64,000 nucleotides of DNA from Ceratotherium simum simum. Its lineage: Eukaryota > Chordata > Mammalia > Perissodactyla > Rhinocerotidae. The position numbers and the translations under genes are program-made. The notes beneath the pieces were generated by a model, which did not search any database, had not been told where the DNA came from, and was given only the letters and a program-made list of their open reading frames with translations. Below, in pieces: positions 12,809-23,575 of the stretch. Numbering within the stretch: position 1 is the first letter of the stretch; the number at the start of each line of letters is the position of its first letter. The DNA lies in assembly GCF_000283155.1 (NCBI RefSeq), contig NW_004454171.1, positions 15,291,743 to 15,355,742 of the forward strand, in the 5' to 3' direction.

Positions 12809-14080
12809 AAAAATGCTCAGCTGAAAAACTATTTAACCTGTACATTGCACAAGCATAACTCTTGGAATATAATGAAAATAAAGTCCATTTTCTCTTCCAT
12901 GGTCTTTAAATCTGCAACACCTAAATAAAATTCCAATAGACCTCATGACTTTCCTGCTCAGTTTAGGTAAATCAGCAATGTGATGGTTACTCTAAGTGAC
13001 AAAAATCAGTTTCATTTTGGTGAGTTGAACGCTCAATCTTATGTAATAATAAAAACGCCAAACTTTAAGTTGCATTTCTTGCCCTCCCTTAGCAGGGGCA
13101 AGCTTTAGGAGGACTGACCACAATCTGAGAATAGATGACTTGGCATTTTCTTCTTCCCTCAGCTCCTCCTCTCCCAAATGCTTTCAGTCCATCTGGACAC
13201 GGAGTCTGGGGAAGGCAAGGGGAAAGTGGATAAAGAACATTCTTATCTGAGTTGTGCTTCCAGTTCTCTGAGCCTAGCAAGTGTTTAAAGGAGAATCTGT
13301 GGAATTTTCATAAGGGCTTTTTTGGAGTCTCTTTATTCTGGGTTCCCCTCAATTTCTGGCAAAACCATTTTGGGGAGAACTTTTACAAAAACCACCAGGC
13401 TGAGATTATTAATATGAGTAGAACATTCTGTCTCCAGGACTTGCATACTTTTGACCTACTTCTAAGGGGAGGCATGTGGTTGTTTTCCAACGCCCCAGCT
13501 ACTGTTTCCCTCTGCCTTGCCATTGTAAGCCAACAGCCACAGCCAACCACCTTTAGATATCTCATGTGCGTGACAAACGCCAGTCCTACGAGCTCTTACA
13601 ACGTCAGTGCTCTCTTGAGGAATACAGTGGGACTCAGCATGGCCAAGAAATCTTCATAAGTCCACTCCCTCAAAATTCTTCTCTCAACACTTTTAATAGC
13701 CTCAATGTTGCATAAGGGGTCTAAAAATCACAATCTTTCATAAGCTAATAACCTGATTGATCATTACACCTTAAAAATCTCCACTGACTATCTTGTCACA
13801 GTATGTTTCTTAGGAAATGAGATACATGTGGAAATTGTTAGGTGGGACTTCTGGTTAAGCCCCTTTTTCGCTTCTGCCCTAGCTTTTTTTGAGTTGTCTG
13901 GAAAAGGGAATATGATGTAGTACTGGGCCCAGAAGATAATGCGAGGAGAATCACAGATTTGGTTTTGGCATCCTTGAACAAGTAAAACAATGCCAGTAAT
14001 CATTTATCTCTAGAATTTTTATTATATGAAAAATAATTTTTCCTTAGGTTTTTAAGTCAGTGTAGCTGGATGGGCTTTTT

Positions 14081-14324
14081 TTGTGTGTGTGTGTGAGGAA
14101 GATTAGCCCTGAGCTAACATCTGTTGCTAATCCTCCTCTTTTTGCTAAGGAAGATTGGCCCTGGGCTAATATCTGTGCCCATCTTCCTCTACTTTACATA
14201 TGGGATGCCGCCACCGCATGGCTTGATAAGCAGTGCGTAGGTCCGTGCCCAGGATCTGAACCCGTGAACCCTGGGCCGCCAAAGCGGAGCGCGTGAACCT
14301 AACCATTACGCCACTGGGCCAGCC
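14081..14324 (-). mobile_element. ERE-type SINE with GT tail
   Basis: A reversed ERE running from a TG-repeat tail (gtgtgtgtgtgtgagg) to 'gccactgggccagccc'. The exact 15-bp target duplication ctggatgggcttttt lies at 14066-14080 and 14325-14339. It sits beside a MIR fragment. Confidence 0.95.
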
Positions 14325-14339
14325 CTGGATGGGCTTTTT

Positions 14340-14425
14340 AAGTGGTACATATACTAAAATAGAGAGAGGTTAAGAGATTTACTAAGGTCACTCTGCAGGC
14401 CCAGACCCCCTTCTATTCTGCGGCC
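14340..14425 (-). mobile_element. MIR SINE (partial)
   Basis: 'agagaggttaagagatttactaaggtcactctgcaggcccagac' is the reversed MIR core, beside an ERE. Confidence 0.55.
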
Positions 14426-17329
14426 TGGGAGAAAAACTGCTATGGATTACATCTTATCTATGTTCCTCTGTTGGCTTTCTGTTAGATTTCGCCAATGGGA
14501 GAGAGAAGCTGGAGTTTGGAGGGTGTGGGGAGAGAGAATTTGGATACATTTTGTCTCTCTTCCAGCTTCTCTACCTCGGCAGTAGCTGCGTCCTTCCCCA
14601 ACTACCACTCCTGCTATGAGGCCCTTCCGCACAGCTCCAGCTCTCACTGGGAACTGGTTATCCACCATCTACCCCTCATCCCTTCAATTTAGGTTTTCTA
14701 CTCTTGCTAGTCTCTTGAAGTCTCCACATTCCTTCTTGTTTCATACCCTTGCTGACACCTTCATTAAAGTAAGTAGTCACTTCTTGGAAGTTTTGTTATT
14801 TGAGCCATCTGGGGTGAATTCTTTCTCTGCTCCATCTCTGACTGACACTGCTATGTAATTATTAGGTATAGTCAAGGCAGATCTTCTAATTCCAAGTCCA
14901 GCCTTCCCTCCCTTCCACCTCACAATATTTCATATACTTGATATTCAATGAGTGACTAATTGTTTTATATACTGTGATGTTTTACCATAAAAACAAAGAA
15001 ACGTAGGCAAAATACTTGTCAATATAGATATACATTTGTTCACTAGGGTGATTTATCCTAGTGAACAATATACTATGAAAAGAATACATTATATACCATT
15101 CATCAACATATATCTTTTTTACGTATATAATTTATATTCCCTCAATATAATAAAAACTATAACCACAAGAAAAGGACAATGCATTATAATTTACATTGCT
15201 ACAGAGAAAATTCTTATAAATCATTTTTAATTCCAACAAAATAGAAAAGAATAATATATGTAAAGCCTCATTTCCTACATGAGTGGCTTTATTCAAGCTA
15301 AACACATTCTCATTCTGACACTCTAACAAGAAAACAGTTTTTCACTTTTTATCTACCAAATAAAAAATATAATTGTTAAAAAATATTCTTATTCCAAAAT
15401 TAGAATTCCCCTTATATATTCAAAAAGCATGCCACATTAGTCCTCGACATTGTTAGATGGTAGTGACACTAAAATGAAAAGATTTGCTGTGAAGTGATCT
15501 TACATACTTTCATTCTGGATCCCCAAGCAATAAATTCAAAAGGGATATATTTCTCTTTATTTAATACCAAAATGCATGTTCTTTCCTTTTATCTTTTTTC
15601 TTGTTGCTCCTGTGGTATTTGCTCCGATGCATTTGTGTGGTTGATCATTGCCCCACACATAAGGAGTGAAAATGCGCAAGCAGTTCTATCAACACTCTCA
15701 CCATAATTCCTAGAAAATTATGTTTCCATACTGTGTGTTACATTTTCCAGTGTTCATGTATGTGACTTGCAGAATTCTTTATTTTTCAATACATAGTAAA
15801 CAGAAGGATAATATGGACCTAGAGACTTAGAGATTATATAAAATCTAGCCACTGATCATGAATAGTTATAATTTAATCTTAAACTTGGAGACAAACAATT
15901 TCCCTTACCTTCTCATTCCTCCTGGTAAAAATAAGGAAAATAAACTAAGTCTTTCTATGAAGGATACAAAGGGATGCCCTCCATCTCAGAGTTACAGATG
16001 GACAGCAGATTAAGGCAATGACAAACATAAACTGGGGCTTTCAGAGGATAAGAAAAGTCCCACGGGGGTTTCAAAATTAAAATGCATTGAACTACTTAGA
16101 TCTGTCAACATTTCACTAGTAAGACGGATAAGTTCAAAAAGTCCTACCTCATTTGCTAGATTTTGCTTCTGTAAGGCAGAGATCAGCCACCTAGCAACAG
16201 CACAAAAGATTCTACTCTGACATAGTTAAACTCATGCTGACTGAGCAGGAAGAAAAGCTATGTAGGATCAGGGCAGAGCTGGATGGCCTGCAGTTCCAGT
16301 GCCACTAGGGAGCCTGGTTTGGGAAATTGTGAAATTCAGTCTGAGGAATGACTTTTGTCAGTGTTCTTCAAAACTCAGGTCTCTGAGCGCCTCCACTGGG
16401 CTGTCTCTCTCTCTCCCATTCAGTAGCGTGCACTGGACACATACACACACATCACGCACAGCAAAGGAGGAAAAGATGTCATTTCCAATCAACTGCTACC
16501 CCATTAAAGCTCGGTTGTGCACACGCTAGGAAAACTGATAAAGTAAAAACTGTGTAGATTAAGAAGAAACATTTTCCTATGCAGCTATTTTTGGATTGGT
16601 GAAGTAGCGAGCTTTTTCAAGTTCCTGCTCCTTATAACATAGACAGCTATCTCTTGCTCTCTCTTTTAAAGCAAGTCCTTTGGCATTAGATACTGCCCCA
16701 GAAATAACCCACCACTTTTCTTCCAGGAGGAGAGAAATATCTACTTAACAGTCAGGTCATACCAGAGACTTTGGAAAATATCTGGATCACAAATCCCTGT
16801 CAGCAATGACCAGTGAACGAAATCTGGGCCATGTCCTTCCTTGGAGAATGCCCTCCCTGGATGAGTCAACAGGTTATTCGAGAGGCACTTACATCAAATT
16901 GTCAAAGCAATGAAGTTTTCAGCTGTGAAAGCTTATGGCTGGCATGGAAAGTCTAAGAACAATTTAACAGCTAAGTGTACAAACACATCACAAGGCTTTC
17001 TTTCTGGGAAAGGGGCAGAGAATGAGAATTAGGTATTACTGTGCTTTTCATCTTCATGACTCTTTTGGCATACGTGATGGGAGAAGAATCCAGCTTTGGG
17101 AGGGAAAGGGGAGGGAGGCTTGGTGAGAGAGGTTATTTGCTTCATCTTCAATCGCATTCCTCGTCTGTCTGGCTTGTTTGGCTCTGCACGAGGCAGAAAG
17201 TGTGTAATGCTTCCTGACAACAGGGGAGGACAACCGAGGGACAGGCACGTTCCTCTCGGAGACACTGTGAAAAGCAGCCCATTGGCTCTGCCTTTTACTG
17301 TAAGAGATGTTGCTATTTTTTAAATATTG

Positions 17330-19560
17330 CAAACGTTTTTAAGATCTTTTTTAAAAAATGCTTTTCTAAGTTACAAAAGCAGTACCTGTTAAAATAAAAA
17401 TGCAGAAACTAAAATATGGAATTGCCCTTCCCCCAAAGCCAATCTCCTTGAGAGAGCACTTAGAATTCTTAATACTTTGATGTAGACTTGTTTTTCATTT
17501 TTACATACACACATTTACATACCTTCTCCCCGTGCATAGGATTTCAGTTTGCATATTATTTTGAAATTTGCACTTTTCACCTAACAATAGAGATACTTTT
17601 CTATGTCAGGATTTATAATCTTCCATTTTTAAAAATTGTTTCATAATATCCCATTACACTATTTTGCACCTTGTTGGTTTTCAAAATAGGATTACAGAAT
17701 ACCAAAATCAACACGTTTATCCATTTATTTCTTGTTAATTTGTCAGTAGGCTAGATTCCTAGGATTGAGGTTGCTGAGTTAAAGAGTGTGAATATTAAAA
17801 ACTTGAATAGATATTGCCACTTTGTCTTTCCTAAAAGCTTTTTTCCCCCCAAATGTTGTATATTTAGTTTTCGTAACATGTAAGTTATATTCCTATAACC
17901 TGTGTATAAAAGGGCCAGTATTATCACAAATAGTGGATATTACTAAACTTTTTTTCACTTTGATAGGTAAAACCGGGATTTCAATGGTTCACTTTGCATT
18001 TAGTAACTTATGAGGTTGATATTTTTTCAGATATGTGTTGACCATTTATATTCCTTTTTCTATGAATAGTATTTGTCTAGTTATCTATTGCATAATTTTT
18101 ATTGCTTTGAGGGAACACTATATATATTATAGCTAATCCCCGTCTGTAGTGTATACTGTATATCTTTCCTGTGACCTGCTTTTTTTAAAAAAATTTTCTT
18201 TAGGGTGTCTTTCACCATACTGCAATTTTAATTCTGTTTAAGAACCATCCGTGTGTTCAAATCTTCAAATCTGTTCATCTTTTCTTTTATGGCTTCTAGT
18301 AAGCTTATAAATGATTTCCATACTTCAAAATTTTAAAACATTCCCCTATTTTATATTTTCTTTGAGAATTTTTATAATTTTTCCCTGTTTATACCTTTAA
18401 TAAATCTGGAATTAATTTCTTGTATATAATGCCAATAATAATTTACATTTTAAATAAATGGCTAATTTTTGTCCTAATCTCAATTATTAAATAGCCCAAC
18501 CCATCCATTCTCATCAACTTGCAATGCCACCTGTTTTATACTAATTTCAGATAGCTACATTAACCTATTTGTAGACTCTTTATTCTGTTCCAATAGTCTG
18601 TCTATTTCTGTTCTAACTCCACAATATTTATTACCATGACTTTATAGCAAGCTTTAATATCAAGTACAGAAAATATCAATCTCTAATTTTAACTTTAAAT
18701 TTATTTTTCCAGGTGAACATTAAAATCCATTTGTCTATTTCAAAAACAAACAAAAATCTAGAACACTAAAAATGTTCTTTGGGTAATTGTCATTTGTACA
18801 ATATTGAATATTGCTAATTCTAGAAAGTAAGTTCATCCATTTTTTTTTGTATCCAGTTAATCAGATCTTTGAGTGTCCTTCATTTGAGCTTTTTAGTTTC
18901 CTTTATGTAGGTCTTAAACATTTACTAAGTGTAGGGCTATATATTTTATAATAATTGCTGCTATTTCAGAATGGAGCTCTTTTCCTATTATCTTGTTCAA
19001 TTATTGTTCCTACTGGTGAAAAGGAAATTTATCTAGCCTTGCATATCTATCTTGTATCCATCTACCTTGCTGAACACTTTTTATCATTCTAATAGTGTCA
19101 CAGTTAATTTGCTTGAATTTCCTAGGCTGTAAGTATTTGCAATAATATTTGTGTTTCTCCTTTTTCAATATGTTTAACTCTTACCTCTTTTTTCCCTGTT
19201 TCTTTGGCTAAAACCTCTTGAGCAAATAGACTAATCCCAGTGCTAGCAGACTTTTATTTTTCTTATTCCTGGCTTTAAGGGAAAATGCTTTCAGTTTTTA
19301 AAATAGATATACACATTTAAATTTTTGGAAGGGAGGGACTATATCTTTGACTTTTAAAATTTCTACTATGTCATTCAATCTACTCAACTTTAATATTTCT
19401 TCTTGGGCCAATTTTGGTGATTTATATTTTCCTATAAAACTGTCTCCTCCATGTGTTAGATTTGAAAAAAATACACCTGCATGGCCTCTCAAGCTTAGTG
19501 AATAAAATATATCTAGAAGCCCTCCTCTTTAAATTGGCTTTTTAAAACTTTAAAATGATT
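17330..19560 (-). mobile_element. Old antisense L1 (3' end into ORF2)
   Basis: This is about 2.2 kb of reversed L1. Landmarks are 'cctaggattgaggttgctgagttaaagagtgtg' near 17,758, 'tattctgttccaatagtctgtctatttctg' near 18,580, and 'ttgctgaacactttttatcattctaatag' near 19,067, all common in antisense L1 ORF2. It is heavily diverged. The boundaries are approximate. Confidence 0.7.
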
Positions 19561-19914
19561 TTCAATTACAAAACATTCAAGTGTTATTATGAATATGTTT
19601 GTTAGTCCTTAGCACTTGAGTATTATGTTTGAAAAAATAACAACAGAGGCCACGATCTTAAATGTTTATGATTTGTCCTGTGTTCCACCTAGTAAAGAAC
19701 TATTGTTGGTTGCTATGGAGATGATTTCGATGATGTTAAACAAGAAACTGGCAAACAGATTACTAGTGCTTCCCACTTAGATACAACATTTTAAAAACAT
19801 TCCTAAGTAAATAAAACAATTATGAATTACACATTTTAGCAATACAGAACATCTTTTGAATTCATAGCTCCATCATGGCAGAGAACGTTGGTTTCTTAGT
19901 GAATGTGCATTTTC

Positions 19915-20045
19915 CTCCTCTTCCTTAGAAAGAGGTTAGGTAATTTATTCATAGTCATGGAGTCAGTAAGTGGTGGAGGGAGCTCACATCCAAACCCAGG
20001 TTTACCTGTTTTTAGAGTCTTATCTCTGTCCTCTTTTGTACACTG
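19915..20045 (-). mobile_element. MIR SINE (partial)
   Basis: 'gaggttaggtaatttattcatagtcatggagtcagtaagtggtggag' followed by 'aaacccaggtttacctg' is reversed MIR. Confidence 0.7.
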
Positions 20046-20049
20046 CAAC

Positions 20050-20170
20050 AAAGTATGACTCATGCCTGTGGGTTCAGGGAAAGTTCTAGAGAGGACTTTA
20101 CCTGAGTTGGGGCATAAAAGATGAATCTGGAGTTTTTCAGGTCGTCAAGGTGGAAAAGTGTAAAAGGGGA
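20050..20170 (-). mobile_element. L2 fragment (short)
   Basis: 'gggaaagttctagagaggactttacctgagttggggcataaaagatga' resembles reversed L2 sequence between two MIR fragments. Confidence 0.5.
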
Positions 20171-20344
20171 AAAAAGGAACAACATGAACATTCATCAGAG
20201 TAAAAGTGTGTGAAAGAGCAGCAAACCGCCAAATGCAAATAAGGCTTGTTCTAGATTTTCCACAGGCATTTGATTCAAATCTATATTCATAGAATCATGC
20301 AAGCCTAGAATCATGAGCCACCTAGTCAAATCTCCAAAGAGGCA

Positions 20345-20580
20345 ATATACCACAGTGGTTGATAACCTAAGAGTATAGTCCCTGGTCAAAAGATTTAGGT
20401 TTGAATCTGAACTCCACTACTTTCTTGCTCTTTGTCTCTGGGAAATGACTTAATTTCACCGAGTATCATCTCCTTACCTGAGAAATGAGACACACTATCA
20501 TTTGCCCTCTAGGTTTATATGAAAGCCAAAGGCATGTCAAACACTTAAGAGGTGCCTGACATGTAATATTAACAACACTT
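20345..20580 (+). mobile_element. MIR SINE
   Basis: 'ccacagtggttgataacc', 'ttaggtttgaatctgaactccactac', 'ctctgggaaatgacttaatttcaccgagtatcatctcc' and 'gtgcctgacatgtaat' form a near full-length forward MIR. Confidence 0.82.
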
Positions 20581-21191
20581 TTCAGATTTTTAACATTTGA
20601 GTCAAATGGAAGAAAACCTACAGAATAGTTCCAGTGACTATAACTACATTTTTTTCATTTTCTTTTAGCCTGCACCAGGCAACACCTTTCCTACACCTGG
20701 CCAAGGGACACCCCTTAACTGCTGTATATTCCAGTTGTACTCCATTGTGTGCATGCGCCATAGTCCATCAACCATTCTCCCATATGTGGTTCCCAATATT
20801 TTGAAATTATAAAAATGCTACAGTGAGTAAACTTGTGGACATGTATCCTACATAGTGTTGGAGTTGTACCAAGAGTATAAATTCTAGAAATGGAATTGTT
20901 AGGTCAAAAAGTAAATGAATATGTAGTTTTGTTAGATATTGCCAAATTCACCTCCATAAAAATTATACCAGTTTACATTTCCAATAGCAAAGTGCTTGTT
21001 TCTTCACATCCTTACCAACAAAATATGTTGCTCATTGGAGAGGTGGGAAATAGCATCTTAGTACAGTTTTAATTTGCCTTTCTCTTATGAATGAAGTTGA
21101 AATTTTTCGTATGTTTAAGCATAATTTCATATTTTTTTAAAATAATCATTGCCCATTTTTAAATATGATGTTTGGGCTTTCCCCATATTTT

Positions 21192-21439
21192 TGTGTGTGT
21201 GTATGTGTGAGGAAGATCAGCCCTGAGCTAACATCCGATGCCAATCCTCCTCTTTTTTGCTGAGCAAGATTGGCCCTGGGCTAACATCCATGCCCATCTT
21301 CCTCTACTTTGCATGGGATGCTGCCACAGCATGGCTTGACAAGCGGTGAATTGGTGCACGCCCAGGATCCGAACCTATGAACCCTGGGCTGCCGAAGTGG
21401 AGCGTGCACACTTAACTGCTACGCCACCGAACTGGCCCA
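21192..21439 (-). mobile_element. ERE-type SINE inserted in an antisense L1
   Basis: A reversed ERE with a GT-rich tail and the head end ccaccgaactggcccat. The exact 14-bp target duplication tttccccatatttt lies at 21178-21191 and 21440-21453. Removing it restores continuous antisense L1 sequence. Confidence 0.95.
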
Positions 21440-21668
21440 TTTCCCCATATTTTAAAATAGTTCTTTAAGTATCAGGGATATTTGTTCTTTTCTGAGATAT
21501 ATGATATAAGCATTTTCTCTCAAATTGCCATTTGTCTTTTGATATTGCTTATGGTGTTTTTTGTGCCATGCAAAACATTCCTTTTAAACAAAATTTTATG
21601 TAGCCAAATTTATCATTATTGATAAATAATTAAATAATAATAAATAAAATAAATAAAATAAAATAATA

Positions 21669-22887
21669 AAAATTAACTCCAAATGGATTAAAGACTTGAA
21701 TGTAAGACCTGAAACTGTGAAAGTTCTAGAAGAAAACATAGGCAGTACGCTCTTCGACATCAGTCTTAGCAACATCTTTTCAAACACCACGTCTGACCGG
21801 GCAAGAGAAACAATAGAAAAAATAAACAAATGGGACTACATCAAACTAAAAAGCTTCTGCACAGCAAAGGAAACCATCAACAAAACGAAAAGACAACCTA
21901 ACAATTGGGAGAAGATATTTGCAAACCATACATCTGATAAGGGCTTAATCTCCAAAATATATAAAGAACTCATGCATCTCAACAACAAAAAAACTACCAA
22001 CCCAATTAAAAAATGGGCAAAAGACCTGAACAGACATTTCTCCAAAGAAGATATACAGATGGCCAACAGACACATGAAAAGATGTTCAAAATCACTAACT
22101 ATCAGGGAAATGCAAATCAAAACTACAATGAGATATCACCTGACGCCCGTCAGAATGGCTATAATTAACAAGACAGGAAACATGTGTTGGAGAGGTTGTG
22201 GAGAGAAGGGAACTCTCATACACTGCTGGTGGGAGTGCAAACTGGTGCAGCCACTATGGAAAACAGTATGGAGATTCCTCAAAAATTTAAGGATAGAACT
22301 ACCATATGATCCAGCTATTCCACTGCTGGGTATTTATCCAAAGAACTTGAAAACACCAATGCATAAAGATACATGCACCCCTGTGTTCATTGCAGCGTTA
22401 TTCACAATAGCCAAGACTTGGAAGCAACCTAAGTGCCCATCAAGGGACGAATGGATAAAGAAGATGTGGTATATATACACAATGGAATACTACTCAGCCA
22501 TAAGGAACAATGAAATCCAGCCATTTGTGACAACATGGATGGACATTGAGAGTATTATGCAAAGTGAAATAAGTCAGAGAGAGAAGGTCAAATACCGTGT
22601 GATCTCACTCATTAAGTAGTAGATAATAACAACAACAAAGAAACACATAGAGACAGAGATTGGATTGGTGGTTACAGAGGGGAAGGGGGGAGGGAGGAGG
22701 GGGAAAGGGATAATTAGGCACGTGTGTGTGGTAATGGATTGTAATTAGTATTTGGGTGGTGAACATGAGAACATGATGTAATCCATGCAGAAATAGAAGT
22801 ATAATGATTTACACCTGAAATTTATATAATGTTATAAACCAACGTTACCACAATAAACAAAAAATTAAAATAAATAAATAAATAAAT
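21669..22887 (+). mobile_element. Young 5'-truncated L1 (ORF2 end plus 3' UTR)
   Basis: A LINE-1 copy of about 1.2 kb holding the last part of ORF2, a short 3' UTR with a G-rich stretch (ggggaaggggggagggagga near 22,680), and a tail of AATAAA/TAAA repeats. It interrupts an antisense L1. At its 5' junction is an odd TAAA-rich run (21,620-21,668). About 20 bp after the tail comes a second A-rich run (22,908-22,938). Two smaller 3' ends of the same family occur at 27.3 and 32.1 kb. The long open frame shows the insertion is recent compared with the other L1 pieces here. Confidence 0.93.
21696..22619 (+). pseudogene. L1 ORF2p C-terminal fragment, open frame
   Basis: An open frame of about 307 codons that ends at TAG; the frame stays open upstream to at least 21,669, so the TTG at 21,696 is not a real start. 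It is the C-terminal end of L1 ORF2p, including the cysteine-rich segment ([18 protein letters not shown]) and the conserved block [15 protein letters not shown], followed by [17 protein letters not shown]. The endonuclease and most of the reverse transcriptase are absent, so it cannot act as a retrotransposase. There are no internal stops or frameshifts, which fits a young copy. Confidence 0.93.
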
Positions 22888-23129
22888 CATGCCTGGAAAA
22901 CACCCTGAAAAAAAAAAAGAACAAAAAAAAAGAAGAAAGCTTTTTCCTACATCCAGATTATAGAGAAATTCACTGTGTATTTTTCTAGTGTGTGTATGTT
23001 TTCACTTTGAGTTCTGATCCACCTGAGTTAGTTTTTGTGTGTGTATCATGTGAGATATGGTTCTAATTTTATCTTTTCCCAAATAGCTAAGTAGTTGCCC
23101 CAGCACTTCTTTTTAAAAAGTCCATCCTT

Positions 23130-23398
23130 GGGACCAGCCCCCTGGCCTACTGGTTAAGCTTGGCATACTTCGCTTTGGCAGCCTGCGTTTGCGGGTTCAG
23201 ATCCCAGGCACAGACCTACACCACCCATCAGCCATGCTGTGGTGGCGACCCACATATAAAATAGAGGAAGGTTGGCACAGATGTTGGCTCAGGGCTAGTC
23301 TTCCTCAACCAAAAAGCAGAGGAAGATTGGCAACAGATGTTAGGGCTAATCTTCCTCACTCAGGGCTAATCTTCCTTAGCAAAAAAAAATAAATAAAT
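23130..23398 (+). mobile_element. ERE-type SINE inserted in an antisense L1
   Basis: A forward ERE with a diverged head (ggaccagccccctggcctac), three tail-type repeats and an AAAT-rich tail. The target duplication aaaaagtccatcctt / aaaaagtccatcttt lies at 23115-23129 and 23399-23413 with one mismatch. Confidence 0.94.
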
Positions 23399-23519
23399 AA
23401 AAAGTCCATCTTTGTCCATGATTTGAGATGCCACATTTATAATTTACTAAATTTTCATATGCATTTGGATATATTTCTAGACTTTCTACTCTATTTCACT
23501 AATCTGAAGTGTCGATACT

Positions 23520-23575
23520 GGATGTGAGGGTGATCTGGCTGCAACATCTGTCACCCCATTGATCGCCAAGGTTGA
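23520..23575 (+). pseudogene. 7SK RNA 5'-end tailless retrocopy (truncated)
   Basis: These 56 bp match the first 56 nt of 7SK small nuclear RNA as I recall it, starting exactly at its GGATGTGAGG 5' end through the first hairpin (gatctggctg, ctgtcaccccattgatcgcc) and stopping at 'ggttga'. I count about three substitutions. There is no poly(A) tail. It is flanked by 13-bp near-repeats, aagtgtcgatact (23507-23519) and aaatgtcaatact (23575-23587), two mismatches, consistent with target-primed insertion. It interrupts antisense L1 sequence. 7SK normally holds P-TEFb inactive together with HEXIM; this fragment is far too short for that and lacks the 7SK promoter, so it is a dead copy. Confidence 0.88.

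Noticed and set aside
12488..12824. Overlapping open frames across 12.5-12.8 kb
   Set aside because: They run through an ERE SINE; the same frames recur at other ERE copies.
13252..13659. A 135-codon plus-strand frame
   Set aside because: No recognisable domain, no splice context and opposite strand to the gene; probably chance, though I cannot exclude a decayed repeat.
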